Shown in pieces: positions 32,553 to 40,078 of a stretch of 64,000 nt of DNA. The stretch covers positions 1 through 64,000 of the forward strand of contig JAWOHN010000118.1 in assembly GCA_046485135.1 (NCBI GenBank), read 5' to 3'. Position 1 is the stretch's first letter; every line of letters starts with the position of its first letter. Under the pieces are notes generated by a model. It did not search any database. It was not told the origin of the DNA and saw only the letters and a list, made by a program, of their open reading frames with translations. Both the position numbers and the translations under genes were made by a program. The stretch is from CAZAQS01 sp046485135. GTDB taxonomy: Bacteria; Chloroflexota; Anaerolineae; Anaerolineales; UBA4823.

Positions 32553-32960
32553 TTCATCCTTCCTTGAAGCGCCTCTCACCTGCCGGGGAATCTCCGCAAT
32601 TCGCAGGTTACCTTCACTTCTTCGGCTAATTCCGGCTTCTGCCGGGAGAAATTTTCAGCCGCTTGACAGCGGCTGCTTGATGTAAAAAGATGCTGGGGAA
32701 AGCAACCCTTTTCCATCCCAAACACGCCCCACATTTTAGCCGTATTACCATCTTCCGTCAATACTTGGATGGTGTTTGCTTTGGGGCATCATTTGTAAGT
32801 TACAATATCTAAGCCTGCTCAGTCAATTGGTGGGAAATGGCTGAAATACGGGTGTTTGGGACGGCTGCGCTGCACAATACCCAATTTTCAGACCAAACCC
32901 GGTTAATTACATAGCTACCGCTTTGGCCTGAGCAGCAAAAATTTTAGAATTGGAGGCTGA
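32553..32960. other. Intergenic region of 408 bases with structured sequence
   Basis: No gene is convincing here. It holds a tight hairpin (32656-32675) on the L25 side and a promoter-like TACAAT (32801-32806) facing the MBL gene. Next comes a stretch with several paired segments (32816-32934), listed separately. AAAATTTTAG and a GGAGG ribosome site precede the MBL gene. Confidence 0.45.
32813..32935 (+). ncRNA. Candidate structured leader RNA upstream of the MBL hydrolase
   Basis: The likely transcription start from TACAAT (32801-32806) falls at about 32813. From there an outer pair TGCTCAG (32816-32822) / CTGAGCA (32928-32934) closes about 105 bases. Inside, CTGAAA (32841-32846) can pair with TTTCAG (32886-32891), and CGGGTGTTTGG (32849-32859) with CCAAACCCG (32893-32901) apart from a two-base bulge. 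The order of these two inner pairs makes an H-type pseudoknot or two alternative folds. It does not match any riboswitch consensus I know. It may be chance. Confidence 0.3.
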
Positions 32961-33884
32961 ATGACTAAATCGAACATACAGACCATCGACTTAAAATTCC
33001 AGGGGCTGGAAGGTTCTATCGCAGTCTATTTGATCCCCCACAAAGGCGGCGCCGTTTTGATCGAGAGTGGGCCGGGCTCAACCCAAACAAGCCTAATAGC
33101 AGGCCTGGCAAAATATGGCTTTCAGCCCAAAGACATCACCGATGTATTGCTCACTCATATTCACCTGGACCACGCTGGTGCGGCTGGCTGGCTTTCGCGT
33201 CAGGGTGCACGCATCCATGTACACCCGGTCGGGGCGCCCCACCTGCTCAATCCTGAAAAGCTCCTCTCAAGCGCGAGGCGCATCTACGGGGACATGATGG
33301 ACAGTCTATGGGGTCAATTTCTTCCAGTAATACCTGAGAATTTGTCCGTCCCAAAAGACGGCCAGGCGGTGGAAATCAATGGGCTTTCTTTCCTACCAGT
33401 GGATACACCTGGACACGCGTTTCACCATTACGCCTATATATTCGAAGACATCTGCTTCAGCGGCGACATCGGCGGGATCCGGTTGGGAGGGATTCCGCAT
33501 ATTCGCATTCCGATGCCTCCCCCTGAATTCCATCTGGAGAAGTGGCGAGAGAGCCTGGACCGCCTGCGAAAGCTCAAATTCTCTCGCATTGCACCCACCC
33601 ATTTCGGCATTTATGATGATGCTGAATGGCACTTAATTGCCCTGGAAGGAGCCATCGATGAGGCTGAGCGGTGGACCGAGAGGGTGATGCCTTTAAACCC
33701 ATCCTTGGATGAGCTGCGCAAAAACTTTGTTGAATGGACAGAGCAACTCAACCTAGAACAAGGCCTGGATTCAATGCAGATTAAGCTACATGAAGCAGCC
33801 AACCCATCTTTCATGTCCGCTGATGGAATTCATCGCTATTGGCATAAGTTTCGCCTGCCAGAAAAAGAAGCTCCGCAGGAATAA
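32961..33884 (+). CDS. Metallo-beta-lactamase fold hydrolase
   Basis: This 307-residue MBL-fold enzyme has the metal motif LLTHIHLDHAGAAGWL, then VDTPGHAFHHYAYIF, CFSGDIGG and a late IAPTHFGIYDD supplying a last His. All ligands of a two-metal site seem present. It is a general thioesterase/hydrolase-type member with about 100 extra C-terminal residues that are rich in charged helices; the substrate is unknown. It has a good GGAGG ribosome site and may be preceded by a structured leader. It is followed after 52 bases by the microprotein-sirtuin pair. Confidence 0.85.
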   Translation: MTKSNIQTIDLKFQGLEGSIAVYLIPHKGGAVLIESGPGSTQTSLIAGLAKYGFQPKDITDVLLTHIHLDHAGAAGWLSRQGARIHVHPVGAPHLLNPEKLLSSARRIYGDMMDSLWGQFLPVIPENLSVPKDGQAVEINGLSFLPVDTPGHAFHHYAYIFEDICFSGDIGGIRLGGIPHIRIPMPPPEFHLEKWRESLDRLRKLKFSRIAPTHFGIYDDAEWHLIALEGAIDEAERWTERVMPLNPSLDELRKNFVEWTEQLNLEQGLDSMQIKLHEAANPSFMSADGIHRYWHKFRLPEKEAPQE

Positions 33885-33936
33885 CGGTATGCCTGGATGG
33901 GGGAGCGAGGCCGACTCTGTTTAGGAGAAAACTGAC

Positions 33937-34080
33937 TTGAGCGATATATCTGACAAGCCCAAACACGATGGTTTTCCCGTCGATCTGGAAGAATGCCCAC
34001 GCTGTGGTCAGAAAATCGATGATATCCTGTGGGGGCAAACAAATTGTCCGCGCTGTGGGTTGCACTTTGAGTGCTGCTGA
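33937..34080 (+). CDS. 47-residue zinc-ribbon microprotein
   Basis: This small gene starts at TTG 33937 with AGGAG 9 bases upstream. The product has two CPRCG knuckles (CPRCGQKIDD and CPRCGLHFECC) separated by 18 residues, a complete four-Cys zinc ribbon, and ends in Cys-Cys. Its TGA overlaps the ATG of the sirtuin (TGATG), so translation is coupled. I do not know the family. Its position suggests that it partners, recruits or donates metal to the sirtuin. Confidence 0.7.
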   Translation: MSDISDKPKHDGFPVDLEECPRCGQKIDDILWGQTNCPRCGLHFECC

Positions 34081-34829
34081 TGAGCAAGCCACTCGTTGAG
34101 ATACCTGCAGAATTGGCCAACATTCTGCGCCGTGCACAGCGGCTGACTGTGCTTACGGGAGCAGGCATATCAGCAGAGAGCGGGGTGCCGACATTTCGAG
34201 AAGCGCAAACGGGATTGTGGGCGCGCTTCCGTCCAGAGGAGCTGGCCACCCCGGCGGCCTACCAACGCGATCCGCGCCTGGTATGGGAATGGTATGCCTG
34301 GCGCAGGGAGCTAACTGCCAAAGCTCAACCCAACCCGGGACATCTGGCTCTAGCAGAGATTGAGCGGCATATCCCGCACTTTTCACTGATCACGCAAAAT
34401 GTCGATGGGCTCCACCAGCGAGCCGGCAGCCGGCAGGTGTTGGAGTTGCACGGCAATATCCAGCGGGTTAAGTGCATGGATGGAAACCATCTGGTAGAGA
34501 ACTGGGAAGATAGCGTCGAAATCCCACCGCGATGTCCGCTATGTGGCAGTTTGCTACGACCAGATGTGGTCTGGTTTGGTGAAAATCTGCCTGTGAAAGC
34601 ACTGCAAGCTGCATGGGATGCAGCCGAAACTGCAGATATCTTTCTCTCCATTGGAACATCGACCCAGGTCGAACCGGCTGCTTCACTACCCTTCGCCGCC
34701 AAACGATGTGGGGCGGTCATAGTAGAGGTGAACCCACAAGAGACTCCCCTGACAAAATCGGCACAATATTCATTGCGGGGCCGATCTGGAGTCGTCCTGC
34801 CAGCTCTTGTACAGCCAACCTGGGGCTAA
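34080..34829 (+). CDS. Sir2-family NAD-dependent protein deacylase (sirtuin 1)
   Basis: This 249-residue sirtuin has the NAD motifs VLTGAGISAESGVPTFR, LITQNVDGLHQRAG and VLELHGNIQ (catalytic His), with IFLSIGTSTQVEPAA near the end. A class III type (CobB-like) is suggested by the YxWR block (WEWYAWRRELTAK). The zinc module is unusual: the first pair is CMDGNH, with one Cys and a His, where CxxC is normal, while the second pair CPLC is intact. It starts at ATG 34080, coupled to the microprotein by a TGATG overlap. A second sirtuin lies at 56322. Confidence 0.9.
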   Translation: MSKPLVEIPAELANILRRAQRLTVLTGAGISAESGVPTFREAQTGLWARFRPEELATPAAYQRDPRLVWEWYAWRRELTAKAQPNPGHLALAEIERHIPHFSLITQNVDGLHQRAGSRQVLELHGNIQRVKCMDGNHLVENWEDSVEIPPRCPLCGSLLRPDVVWFGENLPVKALQAAWDAAETADIFLSIGTSTQVEPAASLPFAAKRCGAVIVEVNPQETPLTKSAQYSLRGRSGVVLPALVQPTWG

Positions 34830-34920
34830 GCTGGTTCTGCAAAGCAGTATCGCTGCAGACAATGCTGGAGAACCTGAAAAGAGCTGTCTTCCAAAGCAAG
34901 CCAATTGTCTGTTTAAGAGA

Positions 34921-34960
34921 AGGGTCATGTGTTCCTAGAAAGTTAGGGTCATATGACCCT
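34921..34960. promoter_or_regulatory. Palindromic operator with extra half-site upstream of doxX
   Basis: A perfect 16-base palindrome, AGGGTCATATGACCCT, lies at 34945-34960. A half-site AGGGTCAT lies at 34921-34928, 24 bases before. It sits just ahead of a possible -10, TATATT (34984-34989), that lacks a -35, which fits an activator site or dimer-binding repressor for the DoxX gene. I cannot name the regulator. Confidence 0.6.
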
Positions 34961-35040
34961 TATGCATTCAGGCATCATTCTGTTATATTAATAACGTGCG
35001 AACAAAAAATTTAGCAGGTAATTTACCAAAGGAGTTAAAA

Positions 35041-35658
35041 ATGTCCAAGATTGTTACTCGTACAGGTCATGTCATTCAAGATCCGCCCCTCGTCCACAAG
35101 CTTCTAAATGATCCCCGTGCAAGTTGGTTGTGGTTTGTCTTGCGGGTGTGGTTGGGCTGGCAGTGGTTTAGCTCAGCCCAAGGCAAGCTAACCAATCCGG
35201 CGTGGACACAAACCGGCGAGGCCCTGAGGGGTTTCTGGACCAACGCGGTGATGGTACCAGAAAGTGGGCGGCCTCCAATTGCCTTTGATTGGTATCGCGG
35301 CTTCCTGCAGAGCATGTTGGATGCACAGGCCTACACTTGGTTTGCCAAGCTGGTGGTGGCCGGCGAGCTTCTGGTTGGCATCGCCCTGATCCTGGGCGCC
35401 TTCACCGGCATTGCAGCCTTCTTCGGCGGCTTTATGAACTGGAACTTCATGATGGCCGGTTCAGCCAGCACCAATCCGATGTTGTTCGTGATTGCGCTCG
35501 GCTTGATTATGGCCTGGAAAGTTGCTGGATATGTCGGCGCTGATTACTTCTTACTACGCTGGATCGGGACACCCTGGCAGCCTGGAAACGCTGACAGCGC
35601 TCCCAAAGGAAAGGTTTCCCCGAGATATCCAAACACAGAACCAGCCCAGGGCGATTGA
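35041..35658 (+). CDS. DoxX/DoxD-family membrane protein
   Basis: This 205-residue membrane protein has about four helices (residues about 28-48, 95-120, 125-150 and 155-175). It shows family features such as FVLRVWLGWQWFSSAQGKL near the N-terminus and FGGFMNWNFMMAGSASTNP. DoxD-type proteins form part of thiosulfate:quinone oxidoreductases or otherwise interact with quinones under oxidative stress. The start ATG has AAAGGAG at good spacing; a frame from 34996 lacks one. It stands alone between a palindromic operator and a very strong hairpin. Confidence 0.85.
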   Translation: MSKIVTRTGHVIQDPPLVHKLLNDPRASWLWFVLRVWLGWQWFSSAQGKLTNPAWTQTGEALRGFWTNAVMVPESGRPPIAFDWYRGFLQSMLDAQAYTWFAKLVVAGELLVGIALILGAFTGIAAFFGGFMNWNFMMAGSASTNPMLFVIALGLIMAWKVAGYVGADYFLLRWIGTPWQPGNADSAPKGKVSPRYPNTEPAQGD

Positions 35659-35679
35659 GCCACACTCTCTCGAAATTCT

Positions 35680-35733
35680 AAACGAATAACATACAGAGCG
35701 GCGTGACAGCGCCGCTCTGTATGTTATTCGTTT
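35680..35733. terminator. Perfect 24-base inverted repeat, bidirectional terminator
   Basis: Arms at 35680-35703 and 35710-35733 are exact reverse complements with a 6-base loop, giving a 24-pair stem (core AGAGCGGCG/CGCCGCTCT). It separates the DoxX gene from the convergent response regulator, and the stop codon of the latter (35724-35726) lies inside the right arm. There is no long T-tract on either side. Confidence 0.75.
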
Positions 35734-36383
35734 CCCACCTTATCGAACAAATGATGTTCCACTGCATAAAGGGCTAGCTCGATCCGGTTGGACAAGTCTA
35801 ACTTTTCAAGGATTGTGCTGACGTAATTTCTGACTGTCTTTTCACTCAGGTTTAAAATTTGTCCGATTTCTGCGTTGGTTTTGCCACGCGCCACTTCGGT
35901 AAGCACATCGAGCTCGCGATCCGAGAGCTGGTGAAAGGCATCTTCAACATTCTTTCTTTCAATCTCCCGCACCCGAGAGAGCAAACGGGCTGTAGTCGAG
36001 GGATCCAACAGAGCCTTACCCTGCGCTGCAGCAGTGATCGCCCGGAGTAATTCATCATTTCCAACTTGCTTGAGCACATAGCCAACCGCCCCGGCCTGGA
36101 TGGCGCGCAGAACCAATTTATCGTCTGCAAATGATGTGAGCATGACCACTTTGGTATCCGCAAAACGGTTCGATATTTCTCTGGCAGCTTCAATACCCCC
36201 CTCCCCCGGGATGCGAATATCCATCAGCACCACATGCGGGTGGGTACGTTCGACCATCCGCAACGCTTCAGCTGCTGTGCCGGCCTCCCCAACGACCTCC
36301 ATTTCAGGCTGGTCGTTGATCAGCGTCATCAAACCTAGACGGACTATCTCATGGTCATCCACCAATGCTACACGGATTTTCAT
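35724..36383 (-). CDS. NarL/LuxR-family response regulator
   Basis: This 219-residue regulator has an N-terminal receiver domain (VDDHEIVRLG, phospho-acceptor Asp in VVLMDIRIPGEGG, the Thr/Ser switch in VMLTSFADD, Lys in GYVLKQVG). The C-terminal LuxR helix-turn-helix reads LTEVARGKTNAEIGQILNLS followed by EKTVRNYVSTILEKL. It should be phosphorylated by the sensor kinase encoded just upstream, whose stop overlaps its ATG (TAATG). DNA targets are unknown. The neighbouring palindrome at 34945 is one possible site, but NarL-type sites are usually heptamers, so this is weak. Confidence 0.94.
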   Translation of the reverse strand: MKIRVALVDDHEIVRLGLMTLINDQPEMEVVGEAGTAAEALRMVERTHPHVVLMDIRIPGEGGIEAAREISNRFADTKVVMLTSFADDKLVLRAIQAGAVGYVLKQVGNDELLRAITAAAQGKALLDPSTTARLLSRVREIERKNVEDAFHQLSDRELDVLTEVARGKTNAEIGQILNLSEKTVRNYVSTILEKLDLSNRIELALYAVEHHLFDKVGNE

Positions 36384-37789
36384 TATCTCTTGTCCTTCCA
36401 GGGTATATCCAGGGTAACACGGGTACCCTTCCCATTTGCTTGAGTGAACTCGATCTCCCCCCCTAGCATGCGTGCCCGATCGCGCATATTTCGCAATCCA
36501 TAGCCGACGTCCACATCTTCAGCCATCCCAATCCCGTTATCTTCAACCGTCATCAAAAATCGGTTGTCTTGCTTGTGAACAGCGATCAGCACCTGACTGG
36601 CTTGTGCGTGGCGAACGACATTAGCCAGTGCTTCGTTAACCACTGAGAGCACATGCTCTGCTTGGACAGGCGACAGGACTTCATTCTCCGGTAAATCAAT
36701 CTCCAGATCTATTTCAACCAGGGATCGAAAACGAGCATCTTCGGCAAGATTTCGCAACACAATTGGGAAAGGCGCGCTTTCAGGAGAGCTTTTCAATTCC
36801 CCCAGGCTGTGACGCAAATCAGTAATAGCATCGTTCAGCACAAGCTCAGCCTTTTCCAGACGACTGAACAGGGGATCGTCCGTCTCGCTGACATGCTTTC
36901 GAGCTGACTCAATCAGCAAACCAGCGGTGTAGACTTTCTGAATCGCACCATCGTGGATATCGCGGGCAATGCGGCTGCGTTCGGCCATCAGAATCTGCTG
37001 CTGCTCAATGGATTCAATCATCCGGGCAGTTTCTACGTCGAACACTTCCAGGGCGCGGATGATGGCAATAACCAATCCCAGCCCGATCAAAGACCGAAAT
37101 ACAGGTACTGGAACAAAAAAGGCCTGCTCAAAATTCATCGTGTTGATGATATTACCCGGGAAGAACGGCACCGGCGGCGGAATCAATCCACCAAAGAGAG
37201 CATAGAACGCGAGCATCATTCCCGCAAAACGCAGCATCTTTACAATATGAGGAACCCGCAATGGGACGATGCGGTACAGGGTATGCTTTCTGAGACCGTA
37301 AGCAGCCAGCAGCCCCCCAGGAAAACCGATAAAATAGCGGGCCAGTGCATTGGCCGTATTATGCCAGGTGTGGAAATCGGGCAACAGCTCCGGTAAAGGA
37401 AAATAAACCAAAAAAAACCAAACTCCCAGCAGGAGAGCAGGAATTCGATGGACCCAGCGCGCCAGCCCAAGTGGCTTTAGCAGCGTCACCCCAAACTCAA
37501 ACAGAAAGGCGTAAGAAACCGCCAGAAGCAGCAGGTGAATGCGATGCAGCCAAAGGATGGTATCTGGATTGGCGTAATTTTCCTGGATGGGAATAAACAG
37601 ATCACCCCATTCGTTGAATGCATGGACGAATCCGAAAGCTGCCAGCCATTGCAAGCAGCGCGCCAAATCCAGGCGAGAATAATTCCTCGACTGAAGCGCA
37701 ATCGCCAGACCTAATACAAAAAAGACCAGTCCGTAGGCAAAGTAAATGATGTCGCGGTTGAGCGAAAAAAATAGGCGCACAAGATCCAT
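36383..37789 (-). CDS. NarX-type sensor histidine kinase with seven-helix membrane sensor
   Basis: This 468-residue kinase opens with about seven membrane helices (residues about 8-250) of no recognised sensor family. A short coiled-coil and the HisKA_3 box RSRIARDIHDGAIQKVYTAG, with the phospho-His, follow. The HATPase domain has VVNEALANVVRHAQA (N box), VEDNGIGM, GYGLRNMRDRA and GKGTRVTL. It phosphorylates the NarL-type regulator translated from the overlapping gene downstream. The signal is unknown; a seven-helix membrane sensor suggests a membrane-associated or hydrophobic ligand. Confidence 0.92.
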   Translation of the reverse strand: MDLVRLFFSLNRDIIYFAYGLVFFVLGLAIALQSRNYSRLDLARCLQWLAAFGFVHAFNEWGDLFIPIQENYANPDTILWLHRIHLLLLAVSYAFLFEFGVTLLKPLGLARWVHRIPALLLGVWFFLVYFPLPELLPDFHTWHNTANALARYFIGFPGGLLAAYGLRKHTLYRIVPLRVPHIVKMLRFAGMMLAFYALFGGLIPPPVPFFPGNIINTMNFEQAFFVPVPVFRSLIGLGLVIAIIRALEVFDVETARMIESIEQQQILMAERSRIARDIHDGAIQKVYTAGLLIESARKHVSETDDPLFSRLEKAELVLNDAITDLRHSLGELKSSPESAPFPIVLRNLAEDARFRSLVEIDLEIDLPENEVLSPVQAEHVLSVVNEALANVVRHAQASQVLIAVHKQDNRFLMTVEDNGIGMAEDVDVGYGLRNMRDRARMLGGEIEFTQANGKGTRVTLDIPWKDKR

Positions 37790-37856
37790 TCAGGACAATT
37801 TTACCTTAAAGAGTCTTATTTGATCCCGGATCCGGTGCTTGCGAGTAGCTTGCCAC

Positions 37857-38072
37857 TTATTTAGATAAGTATCTAAATGAGATCTGGCCTTTGGCGCAGC
37901 CGGATACGACTCTGCATTTGCAGATAAACAAAGATGATGTAATACGTGAAATTGCTGGCAGATAGATCAATTCGTCCAAACCGACATGACTGCTCTCATT
38001 AATGGTTAATGCGAGAATGGCAGCCAACAGGAATAGCAGCAGCGTAAAAGTGGTGGCAAGTTTTTGAGCCAT
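37857..38072 (-). CDS. Small single-helix membrane protein, 71 residues
   Basis: The start ATG 38072 has a strong GGGAGG 5 bases upstream. The product begins MAQKLATTFTLLLFLLAAI, a membrane helix or signal anchor, followed by about 45 residues with two Cys (FICKC and SGCAK) and a basic end. I know no family. The rest of 37790-38292, about 500 bases between the kinase and the carboxypeptidase, shows no other gene; it must contain the promoters of both. The good ribosome site is the main support. Confidence 0.45.
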   Translation of the reverse strand: MAQKLATTFTLLLFLLAAILALTINESSHVGLDELIYLPAISRITSSLFICKCRVVSGCAKGQISFRYLSK

Positions 38073-38292
38073 GATAGCCTCCCAAGATCGTGCATTCCAG
38101 CAAAGGACCATTAAACAGTTTTTTTTAATTGAGGATGACCTCAATGATCTGTTTTCCTGTGTTTAAGACGGTCTGTTTATCAAAATGGTTCCTATATCTG
38201 AACAGTAACAATTTGAGTTAGAATTGCAGCACAAGCGATATATGCTTCACTAACACTGCCAATCATTATGAATAACTAAGAGGGACACTGCT

Positions 38293-39975
38293 ATGCAATT
38301 CGACCACTATTTCACCAACCAGGAAATCGAATCTACATTAAAAGCATGGGCTGATACCTATCCAAAGTTAGCTACACTGGCATCAATTGGTAATAGCTAT
38401 GAGGGCAATCCAATTTGGATGTTGACAATCACGAACCTTGAAACAGGTGCGGATATTGAGAAGCCAGCTTTATGGATCGATGGCAATATCCATGCCACTG
38501 AGATTGCAGCGGCAACCACCAGCTTATATATCGCGCATAGCCTTTTGTCCGGTTATGGTATAGATGGCCGGATTACGCGCCTATTAGATACCAGCGCGTT
38601 TTACATCATCCCCCGTGTCAATCCAGATGGTGCAGCTCTGGCAATGAGCTTGACGCCGCGCTATCTGCGATCGGGTGTGCGTCCTTACCCTTGGGATGAA
38701 AAAGATGAAGGACTTCACCCTCAGGACATCGACGGAGATGGGCGCATTCTCCAAATGCGCATCCAAGATCCCACCGGCGATTGGAAAATCAGCTCGCTCG
38801 ATACGCGATTGATGGAGAAACGCAGGCCAGATGAACATGGTGGTGGATATTACCGCATGTTGAGCGAAGGTTTAGTAGAGGACTATGATGGCTATCTCAT
38901 CAAAGAAGCCCTCCCCATAGAAGGCTTGGACTTCAACCGCAACTTTCCCTTCGAATGGCGCCCAGAAGGCGACCAAAGCGGCGCCGGACCATATCCGACA
39001 TCTGAACCGGAAATCAAGGCGCTGGTGGATTTCATAGCCGCTCACCCGAATATCAACGCGGCCATCACCTACCATACTTTTAGTGGAGTAATGCTGCGTC
39101 CCTACAGTACAAAATCTGACGACGATATGGAAACAGAAGACCTGTGGGTCTTCAAAAAGATCGGCGAGATGGCTAAGGAAAGCAGCGGCTATGCCTGTGT
39201 TTCAACTTACCATGATTTCAAATATCATCCAAAGGAAGTGACCAGTGGCGCTTTTGACGATTGGATTTACGACCAGCTCGGCGCTTACTCCTTTACCATC
39301 GAACTGTGGGATCTGCCCACCAGAGCCGGAATTGAAAACCGCAAACTGATCGAATGGTTTCGGACTCACCCTCATGAAGATGATTTAAAAATACTGAAAT
39401 GGGTGGAAGAACATGCAGAAAAGGACGCCTACGTGAACTGGTATCCCTTCGACCACCCTCAATTAGGTCAGGTAGAATTGGGCGGCTACAACCAAATGTA
39501 TACCTGGACCAATCCACCACCTGCATATATGGGCGACGAGGCAGCCCGAAACCTGCCAATTGTGCTATCCATCGGAGATATGTTACCTCGCCTAACTCTG
39601 CACACTTTGAAGGTTGCTCACCTTGGTGCAGACAGCTATCATATCAATCTAGTAGTAGAAAACAGTGGTTTCTTACCCACCTATACCAGTGTGCAGGGCA
39701 AAAACCGCAAAGCCGTTCGACCGGTGCGAGTCGAAATTGAGCTGCCCCAAAACGCAATTCTTGCCAGTGGAAAAAGGCGAGTCGAAATTGGGCACCTGGA
39801 AGGCCGTAGTAATAAAATGAGTATTAACATCTATTCCTCTAGCCCCACCGATAACCGCGCCCGAGCCGAATGGACCGTGAAAGCTGCCCCAGGCACTGAA
39901 ATTGGTCTCAAAGTAACTAGCGAACGAGCCGGAACAATTCAGTACAAAGTGCAACTTGAATTACCCAAAAAGTAA
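38293..39975 (+). CDS. M14-family zinc carboxypeptidase
   Basis: This 560-residue peptidase has the zinc ligands of family M14: WIDGNIHATEIAA (HxxE, residues about 72-84) and a later His in INAAITYHTFSG, with the substrate RVNPDGA and a catalytic Glu region FTIELWDLPTRAG. No signal peptide is visible, so it is likely cytosolic. The C-terminal 150 residues (after SIGDMLPRLTLHTL) form a beta-rich extra domain of unknown role. The start is ATG 38293 with AGAGGGA upstream. It belongs with other peptidases here (M24 next, S9 at 27763), suggesting peptide use as nutrient. Confidence 0.88.
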   Translation: MQFDHYFTNQEIESTLKAWADTYPKLATLASIGNSYEGNPIWMLTITNLETGADIEKPALWIDGNIHATEIAAATTSLYIAHSLLSGYGIDGRITRLLDTSAFYIIPRVNPDGAALAMSLTPRYLRSGVRPYPWDEKDEGLHPQDIDGDGRILQMRIQDPTGDWKISSLDTRLMEKRRPDEHGGGYYRMLSEGLVEDYDGYLIKEALPIEGLDFNRNFPFEWRPEGDQSGAGPYPTSEPEIKALVDFIAAHPNINAAITYHTFSGVMLRPYSTKSDDDMETEDLWVFKKIGEMAKESSGYACVSTYHDFKYHPKEVTSGAFDDWIYDQLGAYSFTIELWDLPTRAGIENRKLIEWFRTHPHEDDLKILKWVEEHAEKDAYVNWYPFDHPQLGQVELGGYNQMYTWTNPPPAYMGDEAARNLPIVLSIGDMLPRLTLHTLKVAHLGADSYHINLVVENSGFLPTYTSVQGKNRKAVRPVRVEIELPQNAILASGKRRVEIGHLEGRSNKMSINIYSSSPTDNRARAEWTVKAAPGTEIGLKVTSERAGTIQYKVQLELPKK

Positions 39976-40078
39976 TCTGTCAGCCTGTGCAAGTAATAAC
40001 CAAATTGAGCGTCCACAAATGTGTACGGCTGTTGTTGGCGCATTTCTATGAAATTTAACCATCCAGGAGTATTCGACC

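Noticed and set aside
32576..32761. Minus-strand 61-codon frame upstream of L25
   Set aside because: Its product has no similarity or ribosome site and it overlaps the hairpin at 32656; treated as leader DNA.
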